From: Geothrix sp. PMB-07
GTDB taxonomy: Bacteria > Acidobacteriota > Holophagae > Holophagales > Holophagaceae
Reading direction: 5' to 3'
DNA: 64,000 nt
Assembly: GCF_030758935.1 (NCBI RefSeq)
Contig: NZ_CP132333.1
Coordinates: 2,418,992-2,482,991, forward strand
The translations under genes were made by a program, and so were the position numbers. Under the pieces are notes generated by a model, which was given only the letters and a program-made list of their open reading frames with translations, had not been told where the DNA came from and did no database searches. This document shows, in pieces, positions 16,718 through 26,042 of this stretch (the stretch's first letter is position 1; each line of letters opens with the position of its first letter).

Positions 16718-17734
16718 TCAGGCCTTGACGGCAGGGGCAGGCGATTCCACGGGATCAAGGAAGGGCATCATGCGGCGAAGTTTGCGGCCTACCACTTCCA
16801 GGGGATGGTCATAGTCTGCCGCCCGCTGGGCCTCGAACCACTGGCGGCCGGTCTTGTTCTCTTCGATCCACGCCGTGGCGTAGCGGCCGTCCTGGATCTC
16901 CTTGAGGATCTCCTTCATCTCGGCCTTGGTCTGGTCAGTCACCAGGCGGGGCCCGCCGGTGTAGTCGCCGTATTCGGCCGTGTCGCTGATGCTGTAGCGC
17001 ATGTAGCTGAGGCCGCCCCGCTGCATGAGGTCCACGATGAGCTTCAGCTCGTGGAGGCACTCAAAGTAGGCGATTTCCGGCTGGTAGCCCGCTTCCACCA
17101 AGGTTTCGAAGCCGGCCTTCACCAGGGCGCTGGCGCCCCCGCAGAGAACAGCCTTCTCACCGAAGAGGTCGGTTTCGGTTTCCTCTGTAAAGGTTGTCTC
17201 CAGAACGCCTGCCCGAGTGAGGCCTAGGGCGGCTGCATAGGAGAGCGCCACGGCCAGGGCCTGGCCGCTGGCGTCCTGGTGGATGGCCACCAGGGCGGGC
17301 GTGCCGCCGCCTTCCACGAAGACCTCGCGAACGCGGTGGCCGGGGCTCTTGGGGGCCACAAGGCTCACATCCACGCCCGCCGGGGGCTCGATGCAGCCGT
17401 AGCGGATGTTGAAGCCATGGGCGAACATCAGCGTCTTGCCGGGGGTGAGGTTCGGGGCGATGGACTCGGCGTAGAGGGCACCCTGCCCCGTGTCGGGCGT
17501 GAGCACCATGATGACGTCCGCCCAGGCCGCGGCCTCGGCGGGGCTGGTGACCGTGAGACCCTGGGCCTCGGCCTTGGCCCGGGAGGCCGAACCGGCGTGC
17601 AGGCCCACACGGACGTGGACGCCGCTGTCCTTGAGGTTGAGGGCGTGGGCGTGGCCCTGGGACCCGTAGCCGATGATGGCGACCTTCTTGGCGCGGATCA
17701 GGCCGAGGTCGGCTTCGTAGTGGATGGTGGCCAT
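16718..17734 (-). CDS. ilvC: Ketol-acid reductoisomerase (NADP+) IlvC
   Basis: 338 aa from the ATG at 17734, which has a strong AAGGAG site; the frame is open further upstream but without homology. It is a class I (short) KARI. The Rossmann loop is [18 protein letters not shown], and [16 protein letters not shown] and [13 protein letters not shown] carry the Mg-binding acidic residues. The enzyme converts acetolactate and acetohydroxybutyrate to dihydroxy acids, step two of valine/isoleucine synthesis. It is last in the ilvD-ilvB-ilvN-ilvC series and is separated from ilvN by a 171-base spacer with a large inverted repeat. Confidence 0.96.
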   Translation of the reverse strand: MATIHYEADLGLIRAKKVAIIGYGSQGHAHALNLKDSGVHVRVGLHAGSASRAKAEAQGLTVTSPAEAAAWADVIMVLTPDTGQGALYAESIAPNLTPGKTLMFAHGFNIRYGCIEPPAGVDVSLVAPKSPGHRVREVFVEGGGTPALVAIHQDASGQALAVALSYAAALGLTRAGVLETTFTEETETDLFGEKAVLCGGASALVKAGFETLVEAGYQPEIAYFECLHELKLIVDLMQRGGLSYMRYSISDTAEYGDYTGGPRLVTDQTKAEMKEILKEIQDGRYATAWIEENKTGRQWFEAQRAADYDHPLEVVGRKLRRMMPFLDPVESPAPAVKA

Positions 17735-17784
17735 GGTGGCTCCTTGTTGAGGGGTTTCGGTGGTTGAGAGATTTGAAAAACGGA

Positions 17785-17866
17785 TCACCACCAAGACACG
17801 AAGACACCAAGAAAAGCCAAAACGGCTTCTTTCGCCGTTCTTGGTGACTTGGTGACTTGGTGGTGA
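17785..17866. repeat. Large imperfect palindrome built from CACCAAG repeats
   Basis: Two 29-base arms, 17785-17813 and 17838-17866, are complementary at 26 of 29 positions. Each arm consists of near-repeats of ACCAAG(T/A)C. The 24-base centre can form its own smaller hairpin (AACGGC against GCCGTT). The element fills the ilvN-ilvC spacer. On the minus strand a 31-codon frame (17785-17880) runs through it, but it simply mirrors the repeat. Similar CACCAAG palindromes are, from memory, scattered in many bacterial genomes; I could not check that here. Confidence 0.75.
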
Positions 17867-17905
17867 ATGTTCTTGTTCATGGAGGTGCCGCCTCTCGGTT
17901 TGGAC

Positions 17906-18466
17906 TTAGACAGACATGGCTTCGTGGCTGGTGCCTGTGCGCAGAGGTAGGGCCGGGCGGACGGGGGCCGCAGGGCGCGCGCCACGGGCCATGGCCACGG
18001 CGCCGGTGCGGCCCATCTCGAGGATCCCGTAGGGCCGCATGGCGTCCACCAGGGCGTCGATCTTGGCGAGGCTGCCGGTGCACTCGATGACCAGGCTGTC
18101 CTCGGCGATGTCGACCACCGCGGCCCGGAAGACCTGGGCCAGCTGCAGCACCTCGGAGCGGACCTCCAGGGCCGTCGACACGCGCAGCAGCACCAGGTCG
18201 CGCACCACCACGGGACCGTCCGCCAGGGGCTCCACCGCCAGCACGTTCACGAGCTTGCGGAGGTGTTCCACGGCCTGGCGGACCCGCGCGGCATCCGAGT
18301 CCACCACGATGGTCATGCGCGAAAGACCGGGGCGCTCCGTGGGGCCCACGGTGAGGGAGTGGATGTTGAAGCCGCGCCGCCGGATCAGCGAGGCCACCCG
18401 GGTGAGGACGCCAGGTTCGTCATCGGTGTAGACCACCAGGACTTGATGGGGATGGATCTGGGACAT
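17906..18466 (-). CDS. ilvN: Acetolactate synthase small (regulatory) subunit IlvN
   Basis: 186 aa from the ATG at 18466 with a near-perfect AAAGGAGG site. The N-terminal ACT domain shows LVVYTDDEPGVLTRVASLIRRRGFNIHSLTVGPTE (first half conserved), and a second ACT-like domain follows. The family binds valine and confers feedback inhibition on the catalytic subunit. The last 25 residues are an Ala/Pro/Arg-rich tail. The start lies 11 bases after ilvB. A longer frame continuing into ilvB is an overlap artefact. Confidence 0.95.
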   Translation of the reverse strand: MSQIHPHQVLVVYTDDEPGVLTRVASLIRRRGFNIHSLTVGPTERPGLSRMTIVVDSDAARVRQAVEHLRKLVNVLAVEPLADGPVVVRDLVLLRVSTALEVRSEVLQLAQVFRAAVVDIAEDSLVIECTGSLAKIDALVDAMRPYGILEMGRTGAVAMARGARPAAPVRPALPLRTGTSHEAMSV

Positions 18467-18477
18467 GCGGCCTCCTT

Positions 18478-20202
18478 TCAGTGGGGATCCGAGCCGGTTT
18501 CGGCCAGAGCGCTGGGCCGCCGGATCATCTCGTGGAGTGCCGCACCCGCCGGCACCATGGGATAGACGCTGTCCTCCTGCTCGACCTTGAACTCGATCAG
18601 GGCGGTGCCATCGACCGCGCGGGCCTGCGCGACGGCCGCGGCCAGCTCGCCCCGAGAGGCGACCCGCTGACCGTGGACGCCGAAGGCCTCCGCCAGCTTC
18701 ACGAAGTCCGGCGACAGGATGGGCGTGGCGGCGTAGCGGCCCTCGTAGAACATGGCCTGCCACTGGCGCACCATGCCCAGGTACCCATTGTTGATGATGG
18801 CGATGTTCACCTTCACGTGCTCCTGCACGGCGGTCATCAGCTCGGCGAAGGTCATCTGGAAACCGCCGTCGCCCGCTACGACCCAGACTTCGGCCTCGGG
18901 CCGGGCCACCTTGGCGCCGATGGCCGCGGGCAATGCAAAGCCCATGGTGCCCGCCCCGCCGCTGGTGACGAGGCTGCGCTCGCCGTCGTGCTTGTAGTAC
19001 TGGGCCTCCCACATCTGGTGCTGGCCCACGTCCGTCACCACGATGGCCTCGCCCTTGGTGAGGCGCCAGAGGTCGTGCATGACATGCGCTGCATAGAGGT
19101 GGCCGTCATCCGGCAGGTTCTTGATGTCCCGCACGGCGGAATCGCCGCGCCACTCGCGGATGGTGTCCAGCCAGCCCGACCGATCCGCCACGGGCAGCTG
19201 GGGTAGCAGGGCCCGCAGGACGTCACCCAAGTCGGCGGCGATGGCCACGTCCACTGGCACGTTCTTGTTCAGCTCGCTGGCGTCGATGTCGATGTGGATC
19301 TTTTTCGCATGGGGCGCGTATTCCTTGAGCTTGCCCGTCACCCGATCATCGAAGCGCATGCCGAAGGCCAGCAACAGGTCCGCCTCCTGGATGGCGCGGT
19401 TCACCCAGGCCTCGCCGTGCATGCCCATCATGCCGAGGCTGAGGGGGTGCGTGGCGGGCACGGCGCCCAGGCCCAGCAGGGTAAGCGCGAAGGGGATGTC
19501 GGCCCGCTCAGCCAGGGCGAGCACTTCGGCCCGGGCGCCCGAGAGCTGGATGCCATGGCCCGCGAGGATGATGGGCCGCTTCGCATTTCGGATGAGTTCG
19601 AGGGCCTCGGCCAGGGCCTCCTGATCCAGGGGCGCGGGCAGGTGCCTTAGGTGGCGCTGGGGCACCGCGCCCTCCCAGTCCAGCGCGGCTCGGGACTGCT
19701 GGGCATCCTTGGTGATGTCCACCAGCACGGGGCCGGGGCGGCCGCTGCGGGCCACGGCGAAGGCCTCGCGGATGGCGGGGACGATGTCCTCGGCGCGGGT
19801 CACCAAGTAGTTGTGCTTGGTGACGGGGATGGTGATGCCGGTGATGTCAACTTCCTGGAAGGCGTCGGTGCCGAGGAGCGCGGAACCCACCTGCCCCGTG
19901 ATGGCCACGAGCGGTGTGGAGTCCAGCATGGCGGTGGCGAGGCCCGTCACCAGGTTCGTGGCGCCGGGGCCGGAGGTCGCCACCACCACGCCCACCCGGC
20001 CGCTGGCGCGGGCGTAGCCATCGGCCATGTGGCAGGCACTCTGCTCGTGGCGCACGAGCACGTGACGGATGGGGTAGCTCACCATGGCGTCGTAGGCGGG
20101 CAGGATGGCGCCGCCGGGATAGCCGAAGACCGTGTCCACGCCTTCGCGCAGCAGGCTCTCCCAGATGAGCTGGGCGCCGGTGAATGTCGTTGCATCTGAC
20201 AT
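18478..20202 (-). CDS. ilvB: Acetolactate synthase large (catalytic) subunit IlvB
   Basis: 574 aa from the ATG at 20202 with GGGAGG upstream. ThDP-enzyme landmarks are [15 protein letters not shown], the catalytic glutamate in [35 protein letters not shown], and the C-terminal ThDP motif [15 protein letters not shown]...NNGYLGMV. It condenses pyruvate with pyruvate or 2-ketobutyrate, the committed step to valine, leucine and isoleucine. It lies between ilvD (11 bases upstream) and ilvN. Confidence 0.97.
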   Translation of the reverse strand: MSDATTFTGAQLIWESLLREGVDTVFGYPGGAILPAYDAMVSYPIRHVLVRHEQSACHMADGYARASGRVGVVVATSGPGATNLVTGLATAMLDSTPLVAITGQVGSALLGTDAFQEVDITGITIPVTKHNYLVTRAEDIVPAIREAFAVARSGRPGPVLVDITKDAQQSRAALDWEGAVPQRHLRHLPAPLDQEALAEALELIRNAKRPIILAGHGIQLSGARAEVLALAERADIPFALTLLGLGAVPATHPLSLGMMGMHGEAWVNRAIQEADLLLAFGMRFDDRVTGKLKEYAPHAKKIHIDIDASELNKNVPVDVAIAADLGDVLRALLPQLPVADRSGWLDTIREWRGDSAVRDIKNLPDDGHLYAAHVMHDLWRLTKGEAIVVTDVGQHQMWEAQYYKHDGERSLVTSGGAGTMGFALPAAIGAKVARPEAEVWVVAGDGGFQMTFAELMTAVQEHVKVNIAIINNGYLGMVRQWQAMFYEGRYAATPILSPDFVKLAEAFGVHGQRVASRGELAAAVAQARAVDGTALIEFKVEQEDSVYPMVPAGAALHEMIRRPSALAETGSDPH

Positions 20203-20213
20203 GGCGACCTCCC

Positions 20214-21926
20214 TCAGCCCGCGACCGTGATGGCGCCTTCGGAGGCGCTGGCCACGGTGGCGGCGTACTTGGCGAACACGCCCCGGCGGTAGCGCGGCGT
20301 CGGTGCCTTCCATTCGGCGCGGCGCTGGGCCAGCTCCTCGTCGGAGACCTTCAGATCGAGACGGCGGGTGGGGATGTCAAAGATGACGGTATCCCCCTCG
20401 CGCACCAGCGCGATGGGACCACCCACAGCGGCTTCCGGGGCCACATGGCCCGCCATCAACCCGCGCGTGGCACCGGAGAAGCGACCATCCGTGAGCAGGG
20501 CCACGGTCTCGCCCAGCCCGGCGCCCATGAGCGCCGCCGTGACGCCCAGCATCTCGCGCATGCCCGGGCCCCCGCGGGGCCCCTCGTAGCGGATCACCAG
20601 CACGTCGCCATGATCGATGCGACCTTCCTGCACGGCGGCGAAGGCCTCATCCTCGGTCTCAAAGACGCGCGCGGGGCCCGTGTGATGCAGGCGTTCGTGC
20701 CCCGCCACCTTGATGACGCAGCCCTCAGGTGCGAGGCTGCCCTTCAGGATCACGAGACCGCCGCTGGGCTTGATGGGGCTGGCGAAGGGGCGCACCACCT
20801 GCTGGCCCGGCGTCTCCTGGGCCGAGGCCAGCTCTTCGGCCACGGTGCGCCCCGTGACGGTGCGGGCGCTGCCATGAAGTTTGCCGCCCTCCAGCAGGCG
20901 CTGGGCCACCAGCCGGATGCCGCCCGCGGCATGCAGGTCCGGCGCCGTGAAGCGGCCCCCGGGCTTGAGGTCCGCCAGCAGGGGCGTGCGGGCGCTGACC
21001 TGATCGAAGTCGTCGATGGTCAGGGGCACATCCGCCTCGCGGGCCAGGGCCAGGTAGTGCAGCACGGCGTTGGTGGAGCCGCCCGAGGCGGCCACGGAGG
21101 CGATGGCGTTCTCGAAGGCCGCGCGGGTGAGGATGGCGCTGGGGCGGAGGTCGTTCCGGACCAGGTCCATGACCAGGCGACCGCAGGTCTCCGCCGCCTC
21201 ACCCTTGAGCGGATCCTCGGCCGGAATGCCGTTGAGGCCCATGGGGCTGAGGCCTAGGAGCTCGAGGCTGGCGGCCATGGTGTTGGCGGTGAACTGGCCG
21301 CCGCAGGCCCCCGCGCCGGGACAGGCGGCATCCTCGACCTTCTTCAGGCCCGCGTCATCCAGCTTGCCGGAGCTGTGGGCGCCGACGGCCTCGAAGACAT
21401 CCTGCACGGTGAGATCCTTGCCGTCGCATGCGCCGGGAGCTGTGGAGCCGCCGTAGAGGATGAGACCGGGGATGTCGAGACGGGCCAGGGCCATGGCCAC
21501 GCCGGGATTGGTCTTGTCGCAGCCCGACAGGCACACGAGGCCATCAAAGGCGTTGCCCCGGGCCACCAGCTCGATGGAATCGGCGATGACTTCGCGGCTC
21601 ACCAGGGAGGCCTTCATGCCCTCGGTACCCATGGTGATGCCGTCGCTGATCGAGACGGTGTTGAACTCCATGGGCGTGCCGCCCGCGGCGCGGACACCCG
21701 CCTTCACCCGCTCCGCCAGCTCGCGCAGGTGGTAGTTGCAAGGGCCGATTTCGATCCAGGTGTTCGCGATGCCGATGATGGGCTTGGCGAGATCCTCGTC
21801 CGTGAAGCCGATGGCCTTCAGCATGGCGCGGGCGGGGGCGCGATGGGCGCCCTGGGTGATCACGCGGCTGCGCCAGTTGAGCGGCCGGCTGAGGGGCTGA
21901 TCGTGGGGTTGTCCTGCGTCCGTCAT
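20214..21926 (-). CDS. ilvD: Dihydroxy-acid dehydratase IlvD
   Basis: 570 aa from the ATG at 21926 with AAGGAAG upstream. Fe-S cluster cysteines sit in [18 protein letters not shown] and [33 protein letters not shown] is the C-terminal signature. It dehydrates dihydroxy acids to 2-keto acids, the third step of the pathway. As first gene of the ilv operon it lies directly behind the attenuator at 21979-22009, so its expression, and that of the genes after it, is predicted to depend on leader-peptide translation. Confidence 0.96.
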   Translation of the reverse strand: MTDAGQPHDQPLSRPLNWRSRVITQGAHRAPARAMLKAIGFTDEDLAKPIIGIANTWIEIGPCNYHLRELAERVKAGVRAAGGTPMEFNTVSISDGITMGTEGMKASLVSREVIADSIELVARGNAFDGLVCLSGCDKTNPGVAMALARLDIPGLILYGGSTAPGACDGKDLTVQDVFEAVGAHSSGKLDDAGLKKVEDAACPGAGACGGQFTANTMAASLELLGLSPMGLNGIPAEDPLKGEAAETCGRLVMDLVRNDLRPSAILTRAAFENAIASVAASGGSTNAVLHYLALAREADVPLTIDDFDQVSARTPLLADLKPGGRFTAPDLHAAGGIRLVAQRLLEGGKLHGSARTVTGRTVAEELASAQETPGQQVVRPFASPIKPSGGLVILKGSLAPEGCVIKVAGHERLHHTGPARVFETEDEAFAAVQEGRIDHGDVLVIRYEGPRGGPGMREMLGVTAALMGAGLGETVALLTDGRFSGATRGLMAGHVAPEAAVGGPIALVREGDTVIFDIPTRRLDLKVSDEELAQRRAEWKAPTPRYRRGVFAKYAATVASASEGAITVAG

Positions 21927-21978
21927 GGTCTTCCTTATTGGGGAAGGCCGCCGACCTCGTGATGGCAGGACCGAATCG

Positions 21979-22009
21979 AAAAGGCCCCGCATCGAGGAGG
22001 TGCGGGGCC
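21979..22009 (-). terminator. ilv attenuator (terminator with alternative antiterminator)
   Basis: On the minus strand, GGCCCCGCA (22009-22001), a 9-base loop and TGCGGGGCC (21991-21983) form a perfect 9-bp stem followed by TTTTCGATT. The left arm and loop (22009-21997) can instead pair with GAGGTGGGGGCC (22048-22037) inside the leader peptide gene: 12 pairs with a single bulged G. This gives the mutually exclusive terminator/antiterminator pair of classical amino-acid attenuators. It lies 52 bases upstream of the ilvD start. Confidence 0.88.
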
Positions 22010-22030
22010 GGTTTCGGTGTCAGTTCCGAA

Positions 22031-22156
22031 CTAGGGGGCCCCCACCTCGCCGCTAATAATCAGCACGGCGGGAATGGTCACCAGGCTTACCACCAGGCGT
22101 ACAGACACGGGCGAAATCGCCGCGGCTGCCAGGTGGTTGGGGTGATGGGGGTTCAT
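22031..22156 (-). CDS. ilv operon leader peptide (attenuation peptide)
   Basis: A 41-codon frame, ATG at 22156 to TAG at 22033. In residues 14-38, 14 of 25 are Val, Leu or Ile (for example VRLVVSLVTIPAVLII), exactly the products of the downstream genes. Codons 37-40 form one strand of the antiterminator, so a ribosome stalled earlier in the Val/Leu/Ile stretch would leave that strand free. No Shine-Dalgarno is visible. The start lies only 8 bases beyond the predicted -10, so it may be translated from a leaderless mRNA. It matches no E. coli IlvL sequence and is identified by composition and position. Confidence 0.88.
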   Translation of the reverse strand: MNPHHPNHLAAAAISPVSVRLVVSLVTIPAVLIISGEVGAP

Positions 22157-22164
22157 AGCGCTCG

Positions 22165-22193
22165 AGTGTCCGTGGTTGCATGGGGGCTGTCAA
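22165..22193 (-). promoter_or_regulatory. Promoter of the ilv leader and operon
   Basis: A perfect -35 box TTGACA (22193-22188) is followed after exactly 17 bases by GACACT (22170-22165), which keeps the conserved A2 and T6 of the -10 consensus. Transcription would begin at about 22157-22159, at or next to the leader peptide ATG. It lies 38 bases after the leuB stop, so ilv has its own promoter. Confidence 0.75.
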
Positions 22194-22231
22194 GGCAGGA
22201 GTCGGATCGTCATTCCGAATCGCGTCCCAAC

Positions 22232-23311
22232 TCATGGTTGGGACACGGCAGCGCCGAGGCGCTGAAGGATGCAGGCACCCAGGCCGCGGGTTCCCTGGGG
22301 GTGGCGGGCGCCCTTGAGATCACCCGTGCCATGGCCCTCCTGAAGGGTCTGGTGGACGGCGGTTTCAATCTCCTGGGCCTCGCTGGAAAGGTTCAGCGCA
22401 TGGCGCAACAGCATGGCGGCCGAGAGGATGGTACCGATGGGATTGGCGCGATCCTGGCCCGCGATGTCGGGAGCGGAGCCGTGGATGGGTTCATAGACGC
22501 CCACGCTCCCTCCCAGACTCGCCGAAGGCAGCAGCCCCAGGGAGCCCGCCAGCACGGCGGCTTCGTCGCTCAGGATGTCGCCGAAGAGGTTCTCCGTGAG
22601 CACCACGTCGAATTCCCGGGGCTTCGTGATGAGCGCCATGGCGAAGCTGTCCACGTAGGCGTGCTGGACCTTCACCTCGGGATAGAGCGGCGCCATGTCA
22701 TCGACCACCTGCCGCCAGAGACGCGAGGTCTCCAGCACGTTGGCTTTGTCCACGGAGACCAGGTGGTTTCGGCGGCCCAGGGCCAGCTCGAAAGCCACCT
22801 TGGCCACCCGCTCGATCTCGGGGCGCGTGTAGGGCAGCGTGTTCACCGCAGTCTGGTCAGAGTAGGAACGCGGTTCGCCGAAGTAGAGTCCACCGGAGAG
22901 TTCACGCACGAACATCACGTCCGTGCCGCGCACCACCTCAGGCTTCAGGGGCGAAGCATCCTCCAGGGCCGGATGCACGGTCACCGGACGCAGGTTCGCG
23001 TAGAGCCCCAGGGCTTTGCGCAGCCTCAAAAGGCCCGATTCCGGGCGCTGGTGGCGGGGATGTTTGTCCCAGGCGGGACCACCCACGGCGCCCAACAACA
23101 CGGCATCGCTGGCGCGGCACAGCTCCAGGGTGGCCTCGGGCAGCGGATCACCCGTGGCATCCACCGCGGCGCCACCGATGAGAGCTTCCTGGAAGTGGAA
23201 GCGGTGACCAAAGCGCTCGGCCACGGCCTTCAAGCAGGCCACGGCTTCGGCCGTAACCTCAGGGCCCACGCCGTCGCCCGGCAGAACGCAGATGCGCGCT
23301 TCCACGATCAC
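22232..23311 (-). CDS. leuB: 3-isopropylmalate dehydrogenase LeuB
   Basis: 359 aa, GTG start. Family landmarks: [17 protein letters not shown] at the N-terminus, [13 protein letters not shown], the substrate-binding [13 protein letters not shown], and [29 protein letters not shown] (split across the active site). It oxidatively decarboxylates 3-isopropylmalate in leucine synthesis. The GTG overlaps the stop of a 37-codon frame (GTGTGA), implying translational coupling to it. Downstream lies the ilv leader. Length is normal. Confidence 0.96.
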   Translation of the reverse strand: MIVEARICVLPGDGVGPEVTAEAVACLKAVAERFGHRFHFQEALIGGAAVDATGDPLPEATLELCRASDAVLLGAVGGPAWDKHPRHQRPESGLLRLRKALGLYANLRPVTVHPALEDASPLKPEVVRGTDVMFVRELSGGLYFGEPRSYSDQTAVNTLPYTRPEIERVAKVAFELALGRRNHLVSVDKANVLETSRLWRQVVDDMAPLYPEVKVQHAYVDSFAMALITKPREFDVVLTENLFGDILSDEAAVLAGSLGLLPSASLGGSVGVYEPIHGSAPDIAGQDRANPIGTILSAAMLLRHALNLSSEAQEIETAVHQTLQEGHGTGDLKGARHPQGTRGLGACILQRLGAAVSQP

Positions 23312-23421
23312 ACCCCCCAGCCGTACTGATCCGGGTTCGCATCGGTTCCCTCGACGGGGAGGATGGCGGGTTTCGGCGCAGCCTTGGCGGGTTCCGCCGT
23401 CTCGATTTTAGGTTCGGGCAT
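23308..23421 (-). CDS. 37-aa Ala/Pro-rich ORF between leuA and leuB
   Basis: ATG at 23421 with an excellent GGAGG site six bases upstream; TGA at 23310-23308 overlaps the leuB GTG. The peptide is acidic/Pro/Ala-rich in its first half and ends [11 protein letters not shown]. It is not rich in leucine, so it is not an attenuation leader of the usual kind. It may be a small protein or a coupling ORF that delivers ribosomes to leuB, which has no good site of its own. No homologue is known to me. Confidence 0.6.
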   Translation of the reverse strand: MPEPKIETAEPAKAAPKPAILPVEGTDANPDQYGWGV

Positions 23422-23433
23422 TCTGTCCTCCAT

Positions 23434-24984
23434 TTACGACCTCGCCTCAGCAGGCACGGGAGTGGCGAGGGCCCGGCGAGAGAAAAGCACCTTGTTGGTG
23501 GCGTTGAGGTAGGCGCGCACGCTGGCCTCCACGATGTCCGTGCTGGCGCCTTTGCCACCGTGGGCCACGCCATCGAATTCCACCTGGATGAACACCTCGC
23601 CCACGGCATCGGCGCCGCCAGTGATGGCGTGGATGCGGAAATCGAGCAGGCGGCCCTTCAGGCCCGTGAGCTTGTCCACCGCGGCGAACACGGCGTTCAC
23701 GGGGCCATCCCCCATGGCGGTTTCCGTGTGCTCGCCTTCCTCGCTGGCCAGGGTGACCAGGGCCGTGGCCCACATGGAGGTGCCGGCGGTGGCTTGAAGG
23801 GCTCGCAGCTTAAACGTCTCGGGGATGTGCGTGAGGCCATCGCGGACGATGGCCAACAGATCCTCGTCGAAGATCTCCTTCTTCTGGTCGCTGAGCTTGG
23901 TGAAGAGCTTGTACGCCTTGTCCAGCTCGGCCCGCTCCAGCGGGTAGCCCAGTTCCTCGAACCGCTTGGCCAGGGCGTGGCGGCCCGAATGCTTGCCCAG
24001 CACCAGGTGCGTCTGTCGGACGCCCACGGATTCCGGCGTCATGATCTCGTAGGTGGAGCGATGGCTCAGCATGCCGTGCTGGTGGATGCCACTTTCATGG
24101 GCGAAAGCGTTGCGCCCCACGATGGCCTTGTTGGGCTGAACTTCAATGCCCGTGATGTTGGCCAGGGTCTGACTGGTGCGGTAGATGGCTTCCTGGTTCA
24201 CGCCGGTGGTGTAGGGCATGGCGTCGCGGCGCACGGAGAGCGCCATCACCACCTCTTCGAGCGCAGCATTGCCCGCACGCTCGCCAATGCCGTTCATGGT
24301 GCATTCCACCTGCCGCGCCCCGGCGGACACCGCCGCCAGGGAATTGGCCACTGCCAATCCCAGGTCGTTGTGGCAGTGCACGCTGATGGTGACGTCCTCG
24401 ATGCCCGGCACCCGCTCCCGCAGGTAGGTGATGAGCTTCGAGTACTCGTCGGGAACGGTGTAGCCCACGGTGTCCGGCACGTTCAACACGGTGGCGCCAG
24501 CCTCGATGGCGACGGTGAACACCTGCACCAGGTAGTCCCAATCGCTGCGGGTGGCATCCTCCGCAGAGAACTCCACCTCCTGGCAGTGCGACTTGGCCCG
24601 GCTGACGCCCTCACGGACCATCTGGAGGGCCTCTTCCCGGGTCTTCTGAAGCTTGTAGGCGAGATGGATGTCGGAGGTCGCCAGGAAGGTGTGGATGCGG
24701 GGCCGGGCCGCCTCGCGGAGGGCCTCCCAGGCGCGGTCGATGTCCTTGGGGATGGTCCGGCACAGGGCCGCAATGATGGGCTTGCGGCACTCCCGGGCGA
24801 TGGCCTGCACCGCCGCGAAGTCATCGTCCGAGGCCACGGGGAAGCCAGCTTCGATCACATCGACACCCAGAGCTTCCAGCTGCAGGGCCATCTGCAGCTT
24901 CTCGTCCAGGTTCATGCTGCAGCCGGGTGACTGCTCGCCGTCGCGAAGCGTGGTGTCGAAGATGGTGATCCGCTGGTTGCCCAT
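23434..24984 (-). CDS. leuA: 2-isopropylmalate synthase LeuA
   Basis: 516 aa from the ATG at 24984, after which the conserved [16 protein letters not shown] begins at once. [18 protein letters not shown] carries the metal-binding histidines, and [16 protein letters not shown] follows. The C-terminal 130 residues are the LeuA allosteric domain that normally binds leucine ([20 protein letters not shown]). It condenses acetyl-CoA with 2-ketoisovalerate, the first committed leucine step. It is divergent from the LysR gene, the usual arrangement for a target of that regulator. AAGGAG lies about 11 bases upstream. Confidence 0.96.
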   Translation of the reverse strand: MGNQRITIFDTTLRDGEQSPGCSMNLDEKLQMALQLEALGVDVIEAGFPVASDDDFAAVQAIARECRKPIIAALCRTIPKDIDRAWEALREAARPRIHTFLATSDIHLAYKLQKTREEALQMVREGVSRAKSHCQEVEFSAEDATRSDWDYLVQVFTVAIEAGATVLNVPDTVGYTVPDEYSKLITYLRERVPGIEDVTISVHCHNDLGLAVANSLAAVSAGARQVECTMNGIGERAGNAALEEVVMALSVRRDAMPYTTGVNQEAIYRTSQTLANITGIEVQPNKAIVGRNAFAHESGIHQHGMLSHRSTYEIMTPESVGVRQTHLVLGKHSGRHALAKRFEELGYPLERAELDKAYKLFTKLSDQKKEIFDEDLLAIVRDGLTHIPETFKLRALQATAGTSMWATALVTLASEEGEHTETAMGDGPVNAVFAAVDKLTGLKGRLLDFRIHAITGGADAVGEVFIQVEFDGVAHGGKGASTDIVEASVRAYLNATNKVLFSRRALATPVPAEARS

Positions 24985-25040
24985 GGTTCGGGGTACTCCT
25001 TCGTCCGGGCTGGCCGGAGGGATCACCTGAAGATGGCGCC

Positions 25041-25090
25041 AATCGAGTCATAAATACATTTAATTTTTTTTATCATTCCATAAGATATGC
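25041..25090. promoter_or_regulatory. AT-rich divergent control region between leuA and lysR
   Basis: This 50-base stretch is far more AT-rich than its surroundings, including a run of eight or more T. It contains TTAT-N6-ATAA (25070-25083), a small dyad of the size bound by LysR-type regulators. It separates leuA (minus) from the LysR gene (plus) and is the natural place for both promoters and the regulator's binding site. No leucine-rich leader ORF or terminator is present, so leuA is not attenuated the way ilvD appears to be. Confidence 0.55.
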
Positions 25091-25121
25091 TTCTAACCCT
25101 ACACTTCACCACGGAGCAGCC

Positions 25122-26042
25122 ATGGACCTGGGACAGCTGGAGACTTTCCTGGTGGTGGCGCGGGAGAAGAGCTTCTCGCGCGCCGCGGAACGCCTGTACC
25201 GCACCCAGCCAGCCATCAGCCTGGCCATCAAGCGCCTGGAGGACGAGCTGGGCGAGACGCTGCTGGATCGCACCACCAAGGGCGGCACGCTGACCGACGC
25301 AGGCGCCACGCTGCTGCCCATGGCCCAGCGCATGCTCGACCTGCGCAAGCAGGTGCTCGATACCTTCGGTTCGCTGAAGGGCCTGCAGCAGGGCCGCCTC
25401 AACATCGGGGCCAACGAAAGCGTGTCGGAATTCCTGCTGCCCAGCGTCCTGCTGGCCTACCAGCAGGCCCACTCATCCATTCGCATTCAGGCCTACCGCC
25501 AAAGCTCCGAGCGCATCCCCACCGAGGTACTGGAGCGCCGTCTCGACATCGGCTTCGTCTCCTACGACCCCCTGCATCCTGAACTCCAAAGCGAAGTCAT
25601 CCTGCGCGACCACATGGTGCTGGTGGTGCCGCCGGACCACCGCTTGGCCCGCAAGAAGGAAGTGAGCCTGGAGGTTCTGGGCAAGGAAACCTTCGTGGCG
25701 CACAACGCCATCACGCCCACCCGCAACGCCATCATCGATCTCTTCGCCAAGTGCGACACGCCCCTGCGCATCACCATGGAACTGGGCTCTCTGGCCACCA
25801 TTCAGGACTTCGTGGCCCTGGGCGCCGGCCTCGCCATCCTGCCCCGCATGACCGTGCAAGGGGGCGTCCGCCAAGGCAAGTTGGTGGAGGTGGCCGTGAA
25901 GGAACTGCAGGTGGAAAAGCTCATCCGCATCGTCACCCGAAGGGAGGAGGCCATGTCCCACGCGGCCAAGGCCTTTCTCCAGCTCATCCGAACCACTGAT
26001 TTCACCCGCAGCGCCGCTCCCCCCAGGAGGAAGAAACCATGA
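25122..26042 (+). CDS. LysR-family transcriptional regulator, probable regulator of leu genes
   Basis: 306 aa. The N-terminal winged helix is typical ([13 protein letters not shown]-like start, [20 protein letters not shown]), followed by a periplasmic-binding-protein-like effector domain (about 90-295). It is divergent from leuA and overlaps leuC by 4 bases (ATGA), forming a lysR-leuC-leuD operon. By context it should control leucine genes in response to a pathway intermediate. The effector is not readable from sequence. Confidence 0.92.
   Translation: MDLGQLETFLVVAREKSFSRAAERLYRTQPAISLAIKRLEDELGETLLDRTTKGGTLTDAGATLLPMAQRMLDLRKQVLDTFGSLKGLQQGRLNIGANESVSEFLLPSVLLAYQQAHSSIRIQAYRQSSERIPTEVLERRLDIGFVSYDPLHPELQSEVILRDHMVLVVPPDHRLARKKEVSLEVLGKETFVAHNAITPTRNAIIDLFAKCDTPLRITMELGSLATIQDFVALGAGLAILPRMTVQGGVRQGKLVEVAVKELQVEKLIRIVTRREEAMSHAAKAFLQLIRTTDFTRSAAPPRRKKP

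Noticed and set aside
17785-17880. 31-aa ORF with a GAGG site between ilvN and ilvC
   Set aside because: Its codons simply read through the CACCAAG palindrome; the peptide (ending FLGVFVSWW) is what this repeat would encode by chance.
24985-25121. Leucine leader peptide or T-box before leuA
   Set aside because: No Leu-rich short frame, no T-box specifier-like structure and no terminator hairpin were found; the region is short and AT-rich and looks like a LysR-controlled divergent promoter.
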